DNA of 32,092 nucleotides, taken from the NCBI GenBank assembly GCA_003021285.1, contig PXQO01000029.1, forward strand, positions 1 to 32,092, written 5' to 3'. The position numbers and the translations under genes were made by a program. The notes beneath the pieces are model-generated. The model saw only the letters and a program-made list of their open reading frames with translations, did no database searches and had not been told where the DNA came from. The stretch is from Halobacteriales archaeon QH_2_65_14. GTDB lineage: Archaea; Halobacteriota; Halobacteria; Halobacteriales; Haloarculaceae. Positions 1 to 8,008 of the stretch are shown one piece after another. The number at the start of each line of letters is the position of its first letter. Position 1 is the stretch's first letter.

Positions 1-1
1 G

Positions 2-616
2 GTGACGCTGACGGGCGATCTGCTGTTTTACTACGTCGCCCTGGGGACGCTCGTCGCCTCGTTTTTCCTCACCCGGCGGATTCTCAACTCGCCGTTCGGG
101 GCCGTCCTCAAGGGGATCCGCGAGAACGAGGAGCGAGTCCGGTTTCTGGGGTACAACCCGACCGTCTACAAGCGGCGGGCGTTCACCGTTAGCGGCATCT
201 TCGCAACGCTGGCGGGCGTCCTGTTTGCGCTCCAGCGCGGGTTCGTCTCGCCCGAGGCCGCCGAGTGGCTCAAGTCCGGCGAGGTGCTCGTGATGGTTAT
301 CCTCGGCGGCCTGGGGACGCTGTTCGGCCCCATCATGGGCGCGTTCGCCTTCTTCGGCCTGGAGGAACTCGTCCAGAACGGCACGCTGGTGGCCCCGCTC
401 GTCTGGCTGTTCTCCCTGGTCGGACTCGAACAGCATCTCACGGACGTCACCGACCGCTGGCGGCTGGTGCTGGGAACCATCTTCGTGCTGTTCGTCATCT
501 TCCTGCCGAGTGGCATCGTCTCGATTCCCGCGAAAGCCGACGAACTGATCGACGAGCACCGCCGGTCGCGGACCGCGCCCGAACCCGGCGACGCGGGCGA
601 GGGAGGTGACGACTGA
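2..616 (+). CDS. livM: Branched-chain amino acid-type ABC transporter permease (LivM family), 5' truncated by window
   Basis: C-terminal part of an inner-membrane permease of the LivM family, which forms the translocation pore of a HAAT-type ABC importer. The visible 204 residues hold the cytoplasmic coupling region (SPFGAVLKGIRENEERVRFLGYN, the typical LivM 'AIREDE' loop), followed by the membrane segment FTVSGIFATLAGVLFAL, the glycine-rich VMVILGGLGTLFGPIMGAF motif characteristic of the family, and a last hydrophobic helix near residues 155-172. The tail is short, charged and acidic. The true start lies before the window; the GTG at base 2 is only the first in-frame start-like codon. The stop overlaps the start of the LivG gene (TGATG), so the genes are translationally coupled. 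Substrate cannot be told from the permease; neighbours suggest an organic or aromatic acid as an alternative to leucine-type amino acids. Confidence 0.93.
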   Translation: MTLTGDLLFYYVALGTLVASFFLTRRILNSPFGAVLKGIRENEERVRFLGYNPTVYKRRAFTVSGIFATLAGVLFALQRGFVSPEAAEWLKSGEVLVMVILGGLGTLFGPIMGAFAFFGLEELVQNGTLVAPLVWLFSLVGLEQHLTDVTDRWRLVLGTIFVLFVIFLPSGIVSIPAKADELIDEHRRSRTAPEPGDAGEGGDD

Positions 617-1431
617 TGAGTACGACCGACACAAAGCGGGGCGACGAACCGGCGTCGGACCTCGACCGGACGGACGCCATTCTCCGGACGGAGAACCTGA
701 TCAAGACGTTCGGGAGTTTCGCCGCCATCGACGGGGTGAACATCGCCGTCGAGCGCGGCGAGTTCCGCAGCATCATCGGCCCGAACGGCGCGGGCAAGAC
801 CACGCTGTTCAACCTCGTCTCGGGTGCACTCCCGGCGACCGCCGGGAGCGTGTACTTCGACGGCGAGGAGATAACCGACCTCCCGCCCCAGGAACGCATC
901 CGTCGGGGGATGGGCCGGTCGTTCCAGATATCGAACATCTTCGGCGGTCTCACGGTCCGCGAGAACGTCCGGCTGGCCGCCCAGGCGCGCCACCGCGGGG
1001 AGTACAGCTTCCTCGAATCGCTGTTCAAGCCGACCGACCGCTACGAGGACATCGACGCGGACACCGACGGAATCATCGACCGGATCGGCCTCGCCGACGT
1101 CGCCGAGGAGCACGCGGCAGCACTGCCCTACGGCGACAAGCGCCGGCTGGAAATCGGCGTCGTGCTGGCGACCGACCACGACCTCGTGTTGTTCGACGAG
1201 CCGACAGCCGGGATGGGCCCCCAGGAGACCGACGACACCATCGACCTGATTCAGGAGGTGCTGGCCGACCAGACGCTCGTGCTGGTCGAACACGACATCG
1301 AACTCGTCATGGAACTCTCGGACACCATCACCGTGTTACATCAGGGGCAGGTGCTGGCCGAAGGCACGCCCGAGGAGGTCGCTGACGACCGGGACGTCCA
1401 GGACGCCTACCTCGGAGGTGTCGTCGAATGA
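616..1431 (+). CDS. livG: ABC transporter ATP-binding protein, LivG family
   Basis: One of the two ATPase subunits that power the LivHM-type importer from the cytoplasmic face. The 271-residue chain has an acidic N-terminal extension of about 25 residues, then the Walker A motif GPNGAGKTT (about residues 55-63), a LivG-type Q-loop and ENVRLAAQ segment, the degenerate signature LPYGDKRRLEIG, Walker B LVLFDEPTAGM and the switch histidine in VLVEHDIELVM. The C-terminal YLGG ending is typical of the family. It overlaps the permease gene by one base and the LivF gene by four (ATGA), so the three form a tight operon. The family assignment is secure; the transported substrate is not. Confidence 0.95.
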   Translation: MSTTDTKRGDEPASDLDRTDAILRTENLIKTFGSFAAIDGVNIAVERGEFRSIIGPNGAGKTTLFNLVSGALPATAGSVYFDGEEITDLPPQERIRRGMGRSFQISNIFGGLTVRENVRLAAQARHRGEYSFLESLFKPTDRYEDIDADTDGIIDRIGLADVAEEHAAALPYGDKRRLEIGVVLATDHDLVLFDEPTAGMGPQETDDTIDLIQEVLADQTLVLVEHDIELVMELSDTITVLHQGQVLAEGTPEEVADDRDVQDAYLGGVVE

Positions 1432-2195
1432 GCGACGAGCGGTCGGACGACCGGCCGGCGGACACCAGGCCGGCGACCGACGTGCCGGTTCTCTCGGTCG
1501 AGAACGTCACGGCGGGCTACGGCGAGACGACCGTGTTGCGTGACATCTCGCTGTCGATGGACGAGGGCGAGGTCGTGTCGCTGGTCGGGCGCAACGGCGC
1601 GGGCAAGACGACGACGCTCCGGACCATCAACGGCATCCTCCACCCGACGTCGGGGTCGGTCGTCTACCGCGGCGAGGACGTCTCGACGCTCGGCCCCGCC
1701 GAGACCGCCCAGCGGGGCATCTCGCTTGTCCCCGAGGAGCGCCAGATATTCCCCGAGTTGACCGTCATGGAGAACCTCCGGCTGGCCGACCACGGCGGTG
1801 CCGACGACGTTGAGTCGATGGCGATTGGAGAGGCCCTGGAGATGTTCGAGAACCTCAAAGACCGGACGGGCAACCCCGGCTCATCGCTGTCGGGCGGCGA
1901 ACAGCAGATGCTCGCCATCGCCCGGGCGCTGGTCGCCGGGGCCGACCTGATGTTGCTGGACGAACCGACCGAGGGGCTCGCGCCCTACATCGTCCAGGAC
2001 GTGATGGACATCGTCGCCGAACTCGACGAGCGGGGCATCACGGTCCTCCTGGTCGAGCAGAACGTCCACGTCGCGCTCGAACTCGCCGACCGCAACTACG
2101 TCATCGACCGCGGCGAAATCGTCTGGGAGGGCTCCTCAGCGGACCTCGAAGACAACGAGGCGATCCTCGACCGGTATCTGGGGGTGAGCGTCTGA
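1428..2195 (+). CDS. livF: ABC transporter ATP-binding protein, LivF family
   Basis: Second ATPase subunit of the HAAT-type importer. The 255-residue protein carries Walker A GRNGAGKTT, the LivF-characteristic YRGEDVSTLGP and VPEERQIFPELTVMENL stretch, a canonical ABC signature SLSGGEQQMLAIARAL, Walker B LMLLDEPTEGLAP and switch histidine region LLVEQNVHVALELADR. The glutamine in place of histidine in 'VEQN' is usual for LivF. The start ATG overlaps the LivG stop by four bases. A VOC-domain gene begins two bases after the stop, so transcription very probably continues into it. Confidence 0.95.
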   Translation: MSDERSDDRPADTRPATDVPVLSVENVTAGYGETTVLRDISLSMDEGEVVSLVGRNGAGKTTTLRTINGILHPTSGSVVYRGEDVSTLGPAETAQRGISLVPEERQIFPELTVMENLRLADHGGADDVESMAIGEALEMFENLKDRTGNPGSSLSGGEQQMLAIARALVAGADLMLLDEPTEGLAPYIVQDVMDIVAELDERGITVLLVEQNVHVALELADRNYVIDRGEIVWEGSSADLEDNEAILDRYLGVSV

Positions 2196-2197
2196 CG

Positions 2198-2629
2198 ATG
2201 AGCCCCGCGGCCGACGAGCCTCCGAGCCACGGCACGCCCATCCGCGTCGACCACGCCGGCATCGCCGTCGAGTCGATACCCGAGGCCGAGCCGGTGTTGT
2301 TCGCGCTGGGCTGTGAGAAGCGCATCGAGGAGTCGGTCGAGGGGCGGTTCCGATGGGCACAGTACGACTTCGGTCGGGACGCCTCGCGGCTGGAACTCAT
2401 CGCACCCGAAGCCGACGAGGACATCGACGCCGTCGTGGCGGCACTGGAGGCCGCGGATATCGACGTCGTCGAGTACACCGAGTTCGCGGACTGGACCGAA
2501 GCGTTCGTCTCGCCGACCAACCCGACGGGGACGCTCTTTCAGCTCATGGAGTACCACGACAGCTACGACGAGGGCCGACCGCCGGCCGAGGTGCTGTATG
2601 TCGACGGCGACCGGCTCGACGGAGGTTGA
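2198..2629 (+). CDS. VOC-superfamily (glyoxalase/epimerase-like) protein
   Basis: A 143-residue protein starting RVDHAGIAVESIPEAEPVLFALGCEK, the first beta-alpha-beta unit of the vicinal-oxygen-chelate fold, with the metal-ligand-type histidine in DHAGIAV. A second half (RLELIAPEADEDIDAVVAALEAADIDVVEYTEF ... GTLFQLMEYHDSY) gives a glutamate at the position expected for a metal ligand near the end. It resembles methylmalonyl-CoA epimerase and glyoxalase-I relatives, but the match is not specific enough for a name. It begins two bases after livF and lies 53 bases before the CoA-ligase gene, so it may act on a CoA thioester in the same pathway; that is inference from position only. Confidence 0.8.
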   Translation: MSPAADEPPSHGTPIRVDHAGIAVESIPEAEPVLFALGCEKRIEESVEGRFRWAQYDFGRDASRLELIAPEADEDIDAVVAALEAADIDVVEYTEFADWTEAFVSPTNPTGTLFQLMEYHDSYDEGRPPAEVLYVDGDRLDGG

Positions 2630-2649
2630 ATGCCGCGCTACCCGAACCG

Positions 2650-2657
2650 TTTTTACC
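2650..2657 (+). promoter_or_regulatory. TATA-like box of the CoA-ligase gene
   Basis: TTTTTACC lies 26-33 bases before the ATG at 2683, the spacing expected for a leaderless haloarchaeal transcript. It supports both the chosen start and an own promoter for the ligase in addition to read-through from the liv operon. Confidence 0.45.
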
Positions 2658-2682
2658 GCTGTCACATAATCTCTCACGTGAT

Positions 2683-3972
2683 ATGGTCTACAACGAGGTC
2701 GAGGTGGTCGACCGGTCCGAACTGACCGAACTACAGACCGACCGACTCCGGGAGACGGTCGAGCGCGCCTACGAGAACGTCCCCTTCTACCGGAAGAGGA
2801 TGGACGAGATGGGGGTAGCGCCTGCGGACATCCAGCACGTCGAGGACGTCCGGAAGCTTCCGATGACGACCAAGGAGGACTTCCGCGACGAGTACCCCGA
2901 CGGGCTGTTCGCCGTCGACCACGAGGACGTCCGGCGGATTCACGCCTCGTCGGGCACGACCGGCAAGCCGAAAATCGTCGCCTACACCGACGACGACCTC
3001 GCGGTCTGGCGGGAGGTGATGGCGCGGTCGCTTGCGGCGGCGGGGGTCGAACCCGGCGACACGTTCCAGAACGCCTACGGCTACGGCCTGTTCACCGGGG
3101 GGCTGGGCTTTCACGACGGCGTCGAGGAACTCGGTGCCACGGTGCTCCCCATCGGCGGCGGCGACACGAAAAAACAGATCGAGATGCTCCAGGACCTCGA
3201 AAGCGACGCGATGGGGTGTACGCCGTCATACTGCCTGTATCTTGCCGAGAAGGCCGAGGAGCGGGGCATCGACCCCACCGAGTTCTCCCTCTCGACGGTC
3301 GTCATCGGTGCCGAACCGTTCACCGACGCCATGCGCGACGAAATCGAGGAGGCGCTCGACGTGACCGCCATCGACATCTACGGACTCTCGGAACTCATCG
3401 GCCCGGGGGTTTCCGTGGAGTGTGCCAAGGCCCAGGAGGGACTGCACGTCTGGGAGGACCACTTCTACCCCGAAGTCGTCGACCCCGAGACGGGCGAGCC
3501 AGTCGAGGAAGGCGAGAGCGGCGAACTCGTGTTGACGTCGCTGACGAAACAGGCGCTGCCGGTGTTGCGCTACCGGACCGGCGACATGACGTCGCTCACG
3601 CGGGATATCTGTGAGTGCGGTCGGGTCTGTGCCCGGATGGACAACGTCAGGGGCCGCTCCGACGACCTGCTCATCGTCCGCGGGGTCAACGTGTACCCGA
3701 GCCAGATCGAGGAGATCATCCTCGACTTCGAGGAGGTCGCCCCCCACTACCGCATCGACCTCTACCGCGAGGGGAACCTCGACGAACTCGAACTCACCGT
3801 CGAACTCGTCGAGTCGTTCGACGGCGACATCGACGACCTCCGCGACCGGATCGTCTCCGACCTCAAAAGCGTGCTCGCGCTAACCCCCGACGAGGTCGAA
3901 ATCGTCCAGCCCGGCGGTATTGATCGCCAGGAGACGGGGAAAGTGAAACGCGTCTGGGACCACCGCGAGTGA
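2683..3972 (+). CDS. paaK: Phenylacetate-CoA ligase family protein (AMP-forming)
   Basis: Adenylate-forming enzyme that couples an aromatic or other carboxylic acid to CoA through an acyl-AMP. The ORF track entry begins at 2353, but residues before MVYNEVEVVDRSEL are a shadow of the VOC gene. From the ATG at 2683 the protein has 429 residues, the usual PaaK length. Seen in order: the PaaK-type start LRETVERAYENVPFYRKRMDEMGV, the ATP-binding loop HASSGTTGKPK, YGLFTGGLGFHDG, the adenylation motif IYGLSELIGPG, the YRTGDMTSL motif and the C-terminal hinge and lid GRSDDLLIVRGVNVYPSQIEE, ending with TGKVKRVWD, which contains the expected catalytic lysine. Neighbouring transporter and PaaI-type thioesterase fit phenylacetate-like metabolism, though no ring-epoxidase genes are in the window, so the acid could be another one. 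Confidence 0.88.
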   Translation: MVYNEVEVVDRSELTELQTDRLRETVERAYENVPFYRKRMDEMGVAPADIQHVEDVRKLPMTTKEDFRDEYPDGLFAVDHEDVRRIHASSGTTGKPKIVAYTDDDLAVWREVMARSLAAAGVEPGDTFQNAYGYGLFTGGLGFHDGVEELGATVLPIGGGDTKKQIEMLQDLESDAMGCTPSYCLYLAEKAEERGIDPTEFSLSTVVIGAEPFTDAMRDEIEEALDVTAIDIYGLSELIGPGVSVECAKAQEGLHVWEDHFYPEVVDPETGEPVEEGESGELVLTSLTKQALPVLRYRTGDMTSLTRDICECGRVCARMDNVRGRSDDLLIVRGVNVYPSQIEEIILDFEEVAPHYRIDLYREGNLDELELTVELVESFDGDIDDLRDRIVSDLKSVLALTPDEVEIVQPGGIDRQETGKVKRVWDHRE

Positions 3973-3984
3973 CCTACAACCGGC

Positions 3985-4383
3985 CTATCCCGGCCGGTAG
4001 ACCCGGCCGCGGAACGTGGCGATGCGGTCGTCGTTCTCGTCGGTGACGACCACCTCGTACTCGGCGGTTCGGCCGCCCAGGTGGGTCTCCTCGGCGGTCG
4101 CAGTCAGCGTCCCCCCGACGTCGACGGCGTCGAGATACGAGATGTTCGTCTCCAGCGCGACAGCCGTCTCGCCGCGGGAGTTGGAGGCGGCGGCGAAGGC
4201 CGCGTCGGCCAGCGAGTAGATGGTGCCGCCGTGGAGGGTTCCGTGGAAGTTCAAAAGCGACTCCGTGACCGTGAGTTCCGTCCGGGCGTGGCCGGGTTCC
4301 AGCGCCACGAGGTCGATGCCGAGACGCTCGCAGTACTGGTCGGCTTCGATGCGCTCGCGCGTCTCCGGGTCCACGTCGCTCAT
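3985..4383 (-). CDS. paaI: PaaI-type hotdog-fold thioesterase
   Basis: A 132-residue acyl-CoA thioesterase of the PaaI/4-hydroxybenzoyl-CoA family. The ORF track shows it fused to unrelated upstream sequence (3985-5583); the real start is MSDVDPETRERIEADQYCERLG at 4383. The family's active-site signature is clear: LLNFHGTLHGGTIYSLADAAFAAASNSRG, with the HGG motif and the acidic residue of the hotdog helix, then ETNISYLDAVDVGGTLTATAEE and a final beta strand DDRIATFRGRVYRPG. It converges on the CoA-ligase gene with a gap of only 12 bases. The likely role is to hydrolyse stalled or toxic CoA esters produced by that pathway; partner choice is inferred from position. Confidence 0.9.
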   Translation of the reverse strand: MSDVDPETRERIEADQYCERLGIDLVALEPGHARTELTVTESLLNFHGTLHGGTIYSLADAAFAAASNSRGETAVALETNISYLDAVDVGGTLTATAEETHLGGRTAEYEVVVTDENDDRIATFRGRVYRPG

Positions 4384-4467
4384 GGTTTGCGTTTGGACAG
4401 CGGGAGCAAATAGACACTGGTCCAGGCGGGTGTATCTGGGGGGCGAGGTCTGCTGGAAGTGCCGGGA

Positions 4468-4539
4468 ACAGCAAGAAAACCCCGATGCTGTCGACTCGGG
4501 AGGCCCGGACGGGTAAGCGACCGGGGGCTTTCTTGCTGT
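4468..4539. repeat. Short intergenic element bounded by 16-base inverted arms
   Basis: Left arm ACAGCAAGAAAACCCC (4468-4483) and right arm GGGGCTTTCTTGCTGT (4524-4539) are reverse complements at 15 of 16 positions, separated by 40 bases. The right arm is followed by CTTCAGTCCCG. Nearly the same arm sequence bounds the repeat at 15927-16156. It lies between the end of the disrupted enolase-like gene and the PaaI gene and overlaps no supported coding sequence. Confidence 0.6.
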
Positions 4540-4541
4540 CT

Positions 4542-5583
4542 TCAGTCCCGACAGCAGAAACACCGACAAACCGGATGGGGAGAACCGGGCCACCCCGGTG
4601 CTATGGCTGCCAGCCGATCGAGCGGACTCGACGGGAGTCCGGCCGTGGGCTTTGGGGCATTGTAGCCGCCGGGTGCGACGTCGTTGGGGCCGTCCGGGTA
4701 GAACAGCGAGGCCAGCGTCTGTATCTGGGTCCGGCCCACATCGAGTTCGAACTGCCCGCCGCCGTACAGCCTGACGTCCCGCTCGGCACAGTACTCCAGC
4801 GTTTCGAACAGCGACTCGACGGTGCCAAAGCGCGACGGTTTGATGTTCAGCCACCGCGGTTCGAACGTGAGGTCCTCGATGCTCCCGACGCCGGTAATCG
4901 GCGAGTCCCAGGAGATGCGGTTCTCGTGTCCCGCCAGGATCGGTCTCGTTTCGTCCGTCACGCCCGGGTCCTCGATGACGGCGTCGGGGAACGCCTCGAC
5001 CAGCAACTCGTAGAGGGTCGGGTCGGGGGGGTTGTCGACACTCGTCCCCTCGTAGTGGGCCTTCAGGTCGAGTATCTCGACCGCGTCGGTCGCCGCGAGC
5101 GCGTCGACGAGGGGCCGGTCCCAGCCGGGTCCCGGGTCGAGTTTGAACCCCAGCCCCGGGTCGATTTCCAGCCAGCGCTCGACGCGGTCGGGCGTCGGCA
5201 GGCCCTCGTCCTCGACGTCGCTCAGCCGGGTGCTCACCACGAACCGGACCGGGTCGTGGGTGCGCGCTCTCGAACCCCCAGCGCCGGTAGTGGTAAAACG
5301 CCTCCCTGTCAGGTTCCGTCGGAAACAGCGCCGCCCCGTCGAGTTCCTCCGAGAACGAATCGAGGGTGTAGCTTCCCGTCGGGCGTTCGAGGCGCTCCCA
5401 CCGCTCGGGGTCGTGTTCGGTCGCCTCGTAGGTGACGTCCTCGCCGCGGCCGGCCACCCCGTCACCCGAGAGCGTGATGACCGTCGTTGCCCGGGTGAAC
5501 CCGCTGGACGTCTCCCGCTCGCGTCGCTCGAAGTCGACCGATTCCACCTGGAGCGACAGGTCGGCGATGTCGGCGTAGCTCAT
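4542..5583 (-). pseudogene. Enolase-superfamily (mandelate racemase/OSBS-like) protein, frameshifted with missing internal segment
   Basis: Two reading frames together encode one haloarchaeal enolase-superfamily protein. The N-terminal capping half, MSYADIADLSLQVESVDFERRERE through FYHYRRWGFESA, runs from 5583 in one frame. The barrel half, THDPVRFVVSTRL through SLFYPDGPNDVAPGGYNAP, continues in another frame to the stop at 4542. Barrel motifs are recognisable: ILDLKAHYEG, AVIEDPGVTD, WDSPITGVGSIEDL, WLNIKPSRFG and YGGGQFELDVGR. The frame changes near 5262-5270. From memory of relatives, a helix of roughly 20 residues (of the AALDLALRQ type) normally sits between RRWGFES and DPVRF; here it is absent, so the lesion looks like an out-of-frame deletion and not a single-base error. 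The C-terminal tail after GLPSSPL also looks unusual. Function in intact homologues is not firmly known; o-succinylbenzoate synthase-like chemistry is possible. Confidence 0.72.
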
Positions 5584-5681
5584 GGTCCCTCTCTCGGCTG
5601 GCGGCGGCTTAACCCCGTCGCTCCCGAAGGCGGCAATACGGCCCCGTTACGGCGCGCGACCGTCTCGACGGAATCGGAAAC

Positions 5682-5689
5682 GCTTAACC
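5682..5689 (+). promoter_or_regulatory. TATA-like box of the L40e gene
   Basis: GCTTAACC lies 23-30 bases before the ATG at 5712, consistent with a leaderless or very short-leader transcript. Confidence 0.4.
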
Positions 5690-5711
5690 GCACCGACGAC
5701 AACCCGGAGAT

Positions 5712-5861
5712 ATGGCTACGTTCGACAAGGCGGAAGACCGAATCTTCACGACGCAAATCTGTATGCGCTGTAACGCCCGAAACCCCCAGCGTGCGGAGAA
5801 CTGCCGGAAATGCGGCTACGGCAACCTCCGACCGAAGGCCCGCGAGACCCGCAGCGCCTGA
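5712..5861 (+). CDS. rpl40e: 50S ribosomal protein L40e
   Basis: This gene is too short for the ORF track. It encodes 49 residues beginning [12 protein letters not shown] and containing the archaeal L40e zinc finger [30 protein letters not shown], with four cysteines in a CxxC...CxxC arrangement and many basic residues. L40e is a small zinc-binding protein of the large ribosomal subunit and, in eukaryotes, the ribosomal half of a ubiquitin fusion. The length and motif order match archaeal L40e almost exactly. It stands alone, divergent from the enolase-like pseudogene, with a TATA-like box at the right distance. The gap after it up to 6115 contains only T-rich sequence (TTTCGCTTTCCTT) that could terminate transcription. 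Confidence 0.93.
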   Translation: MATFDKAEDRIFTTQICMRCNARNPQRAENCRKCGYGNLRPKARETRSA

Positions 5862-6115
5862 CCCGGCGAGACATCTCCCGACTCCTGTGATTTCGCTTTC
5901 CTTCCCGGTCTGGGGCGCTACACCGGTCCCCGTTCGCGTCCGGTTCGCCCACCGTTGGCCTATCGCAATGGCACCGCACCGACCGGGAGTGACGCTCGCG
6001 GGTCGCGGTTCGACGTCCCCCCTCGGTCGGACGCGCCCTGCAGTCTGTCATCTGTCGATATCCACCACCATCTCTCCCCCTCGGACGCGACACGCGTCCC
6101 GGGTGACAGTCGGCG

Positions 6116-6727
6116 TCACTCGTCCGGGTATTTCGGCTCGCGCTTCTGTGCCCGCGAGAGCGCCCGCTCTCCGACTTCGTGGACGTCGCCGCTGAAGGCG
6201 TCGCCGTGTCCCGCGTACATCGCGTCGATGCTGTCGGGCATTCGCGCCAGTAGCTCCTGGATACTCTCGATGAGTCGCTGGCGCGACTGCCCGGGGTAGT
6301 CCGTCCGGCCGAAGCTTCCGTCGTCGAACGCGCCGTCGTTGTAGACGACGACGTCCCCCGAGAACAGCGACCGGTCGCCGACGAGCGAGACGTGGTCGTC
6401 GGCGTGGCCCGGCGTGTGGACGACCTCGCACGTCTCGTCGCCGACGCGGAGTTCGTCGCCGTCGTCGATGTCGTGGGTCCGGCGGGGATGGTCGGCGTAG
6501 GCATAACAGTCGGCGTCGAACGCCGACACCACTGCGTCGAGTTCGCTCACGTGGTCGCCGTGCTGGTGGGTGAGTACCACCCTGTCGAGGTCGTCGACGT
6601 GCTCGCGGACGACGTCCTCGACACCCGACATCGCACCCGCGTCGACGAGTGTCGGCACTTCCCCGAGCGCGAGATACGCGTTCGCCGTGAACACCTCGGC
6701 GTCTTCCGTCACGTTGATGACGTTCAT
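6116..6727 (-). CDS. MBL-fold metallo-hydrolase (glyoxalase II-like)
   Basis: A 203-residue soluble hydrolase of the metallo-beta-lactamase fold. The start MNVINVTEDAEVFTANAYL at 6727 was chosen because upstream residues in the ORF track have no family similarity. All metal-binding motifs are present: LTHQHGDHV (HxHxDH), VVHTPGHADDHVSLV, the bridging aspartate in LFSGDVVVYND and the last histidine in MYAGHGDAF. The overall layout is closest to small glyoxalase-II-like members, which hydrolyse thioesters such as S-lactoyl conjugates; the natural substrate cannot be read from sequence. The gene is divergent from aroD, with about 90 bases between the two starts. Confidence 0.88.
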   Translation of the reverse strand: MNVINVTEDAEVFTANAYLALGEVPTLVDAGAMSGVEDVVREHVDDLDRVVLTHQHGDHVSELDAVVSAFDADCYAYADHPRRTHDIDDGDELRVGDETCEVVHTPGHADDHVSLVGDRSLFSGDVVVYNDGAFDDGSFGRTDYPGQSRQRLIESIQELLARMPDSIDAMYAGHGDAFSGDVHEVGERALSRAQKREPKYPDE

Positions 6728-6788
6728 ATCCGGAGGCACGACCGCCGCCGGCTTGAAGCTAGTGACCGACCCGACCGGCCACGGAGTT

Positions 6789-6796
6789 CTTTTGTT
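6789..6796 (+). promoter_or_regulatory. TATA-like box of aroD
   Basis: CTTTTGTT lies 22-29 bases before the aroD ATG at 6818, consistent with leaderless transcription in a divergent intergenic region. Confidence 0.35.
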
Positions 6797-6817
6797 CCTG
6801 CCGCCGATAGCCGGCGT

Positions 6818-7498
6818 ATGGATTTCGAGGAGTTCGTCCTCGCCGCGGTCACCTCGGACCTGTCCAGCCTCGCCGGGGCGCGCGAGTACGCCGACGCCGT
6901 CGAGTTCCGGACTGACCTGGCGTCCGGGGGAGTCGGGATGCTCGCGGCGTACGACGGCGACCTGCCGCTGCTGGTCACCAACCGTCTCGACCGCGAGGGC
7001 GGCGAGGCAGCCCCGACTCCGGAGCGACTCGACGTCCTGTGTCGGGCCATCGAACAGCCCGCCGTCGAGGCCGTCGACGTCGAACTGTCGTCCATCAGGG
7101 AGGGCGAGGGGGTACGCGTCGTGAGACATGCCCGGGAACGGGACGTCGCTGTCGTCGTCTCGGCACACGACTTCGACAGAACGCCCGACCGGGAGCGCCT
7201 CCGGGAGATACTTTCGGCGGCCAGCGACTGGGGGACAGTCGCGAAACTCGCCGTCACCGCAAAGACGCGCTCTGACGTGCTCGACCTGCTGGCCGTGACC
7301 CGGCAGGCGACTGCGGACGGCGAGCGGGTCGCAACGATGGCGATGGGCGAACCCGCCCGCCACTCCCGCGTCGTCGCGCCGCTGTACGGGTCGCGGCTCG
7401 GCTACGCACCCCTGGATGCGGGAGACGCAACCGCCCCCGGTCAGTACGACCTCGAAACGTTCCGGCGGCTTTACGAGGACCTGCGGGACCGCTCCTGA
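6818..7498 (+). CDS. aroD: 3-dehydroquinate dehydratase, type I
   Basis: Converts 3-dehydroquinate to 3-dehydroshikimate in aromatic amino acid synthesis by a Schiff-base mechanism. The start MDFEEFVLAAVTSDLSSL at 6818 gives 226 residues. Family landmarks are all visible: AVEFRTD near residue 28-34, the catalytic histidine in VVVSAHDF, the Schiff-base lysine in GTVAKLAVTAKT and the substrate-binding arginine region TMAMGEPARHSRVVAP. The preceding enzyme of the pathway, 3-dehydroquinate synthase II, is encoded 0.5 kb downstream on the opposite strand, so consecutive steps are clustered without being co-transcribed. Confidence 0.94.
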   Translation: MDFEEFVLAAVTSDLSSLAGAREYADAVEFRTDLASGGVGMLAAYDGDLPLLVTNRLDREGGEAAPTPERLDVLCRAIEQPAVEAVDVELSSIREGEGVRVVRHARERDVAVVVSAHDFDRTPDRERLREILSAASDWGTVAKLAVTAKTRSDVLDLLAVTRQATADGERVATMAMGEPARHSRVVAPLYGSRLGYAPLDAGDATAPGQYDLETFRRLYEDLRDRS

Positions 7499-7523
7499 CG
7501 GACGGGACCGGACGCGGAGGGAA

Positions 7524-7532
7524 GCTTACATG
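7524..7532 (+). promoter_or_regulatory. TATA-like box of the zinc-ribbon membrane protein gene
   Basis: GCTTACATG lies 26-34 bases before the GTG at 7558 and supports that start as leaderless. Confidence 0.4.
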
Positions 7533-7557
7533 GTCGTGCCGAACACAGGGGGCTGTT

Positions 7558-8001
7558 GTGAGCGGGAGGACCTCGAACAGCGAGACGACGTCGAACGGGG
7601 ACGTCTCCCGGAGGCGGCCGTGGATAGCGGTGGCGTTGACCATCGCGCTCCCGGGGCTCGGGCACGTCTATCTCCGGCGCTTCAAGCGTGCCGTGCTCTG
7701 GCTCGTCCTGTACGTCGCCTCGACGACGTTCCTGCTGTCGGACGAGACGATGCCCGACTCGCTCTCGGTCGAGGCGATCCGGTCGGCCGGCGAGGCGATC
7801 CCGATTGAGGTGACGATTTTGATCATCAGCATCTCGGCGCTCTGTCTCCTCGATGCGTACATGCTCGCCAGGGAGATAAACGACCGCGCGAGACGCGCCA
7901 GCGGCGAGGCCCCTGCCCACTGTCCGAACTGTGGCGAGGAACTCGACGCGGACCTGAACTTCTGTCACTGGTGTACGGCGCGGCTCGACAGCGAGGAGTG
8001 A
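7558..8001 (+). CDS. Membrane protein with C-terminal zinc ribbon
   Basis: Predicted 147-residue membrane protein of unknown function. After a polar N-terminus of about 20 residues, hydrophobic segments are seen at about 22-40 (WIAVALTIALPGLGHVYL), 46-60 (AVLWLVLYVASTTFLL) and 83-105 (IEVTILIISISALCLLDAYML). The motif PGLGHVYLRRFKRA resembles the 'GxGhxY' start of TM2-domain proteins. The cytoplasmic tail ends in a zinc ribbon, CPNCGEELDADLNFCHWC. The start codon is GTG, supported by the TATA-like box. It lies between the two 3-dehydroquinate enzymes and converges on the DHQ synthase gene with 7 bases between stops. Nothing ties it to their chemistry. Confidence 0.82.
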   Translation: MSGRTSNSETTSNGDVSRRRPWIAVALTIALPGLGHVYLRRFKRAVLWLVLYVASTTFLLSDETMPDSLSVEAIRSAGEAIPIEVTILIISISALCLLDAYMLAREINDRARRASGEAPAHCPNCGEELDADLNFCHWCTARLDSEE

Positions 8002-8008
8002 CCGGCTG

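Noticed and set aside
2353-2682. N-terminal extension of the phenylacetate-CoA ligase in the track
   Set aside because: The extension lies inside the VOC gene in another frame and is arginine-rich shadow sequence; the family start and a TATA-like box support 2683.
3985-5583. A single 532-residue minus-strand protein in the ORF track
   Set aside because: It joins the N-terminus of the frameshifted enolase-like protein to out-of-frame residues and finally to the separate PaaI thioesterase. The middle is arginine-rich nonsense and the thioesterase has its own start at 4383.
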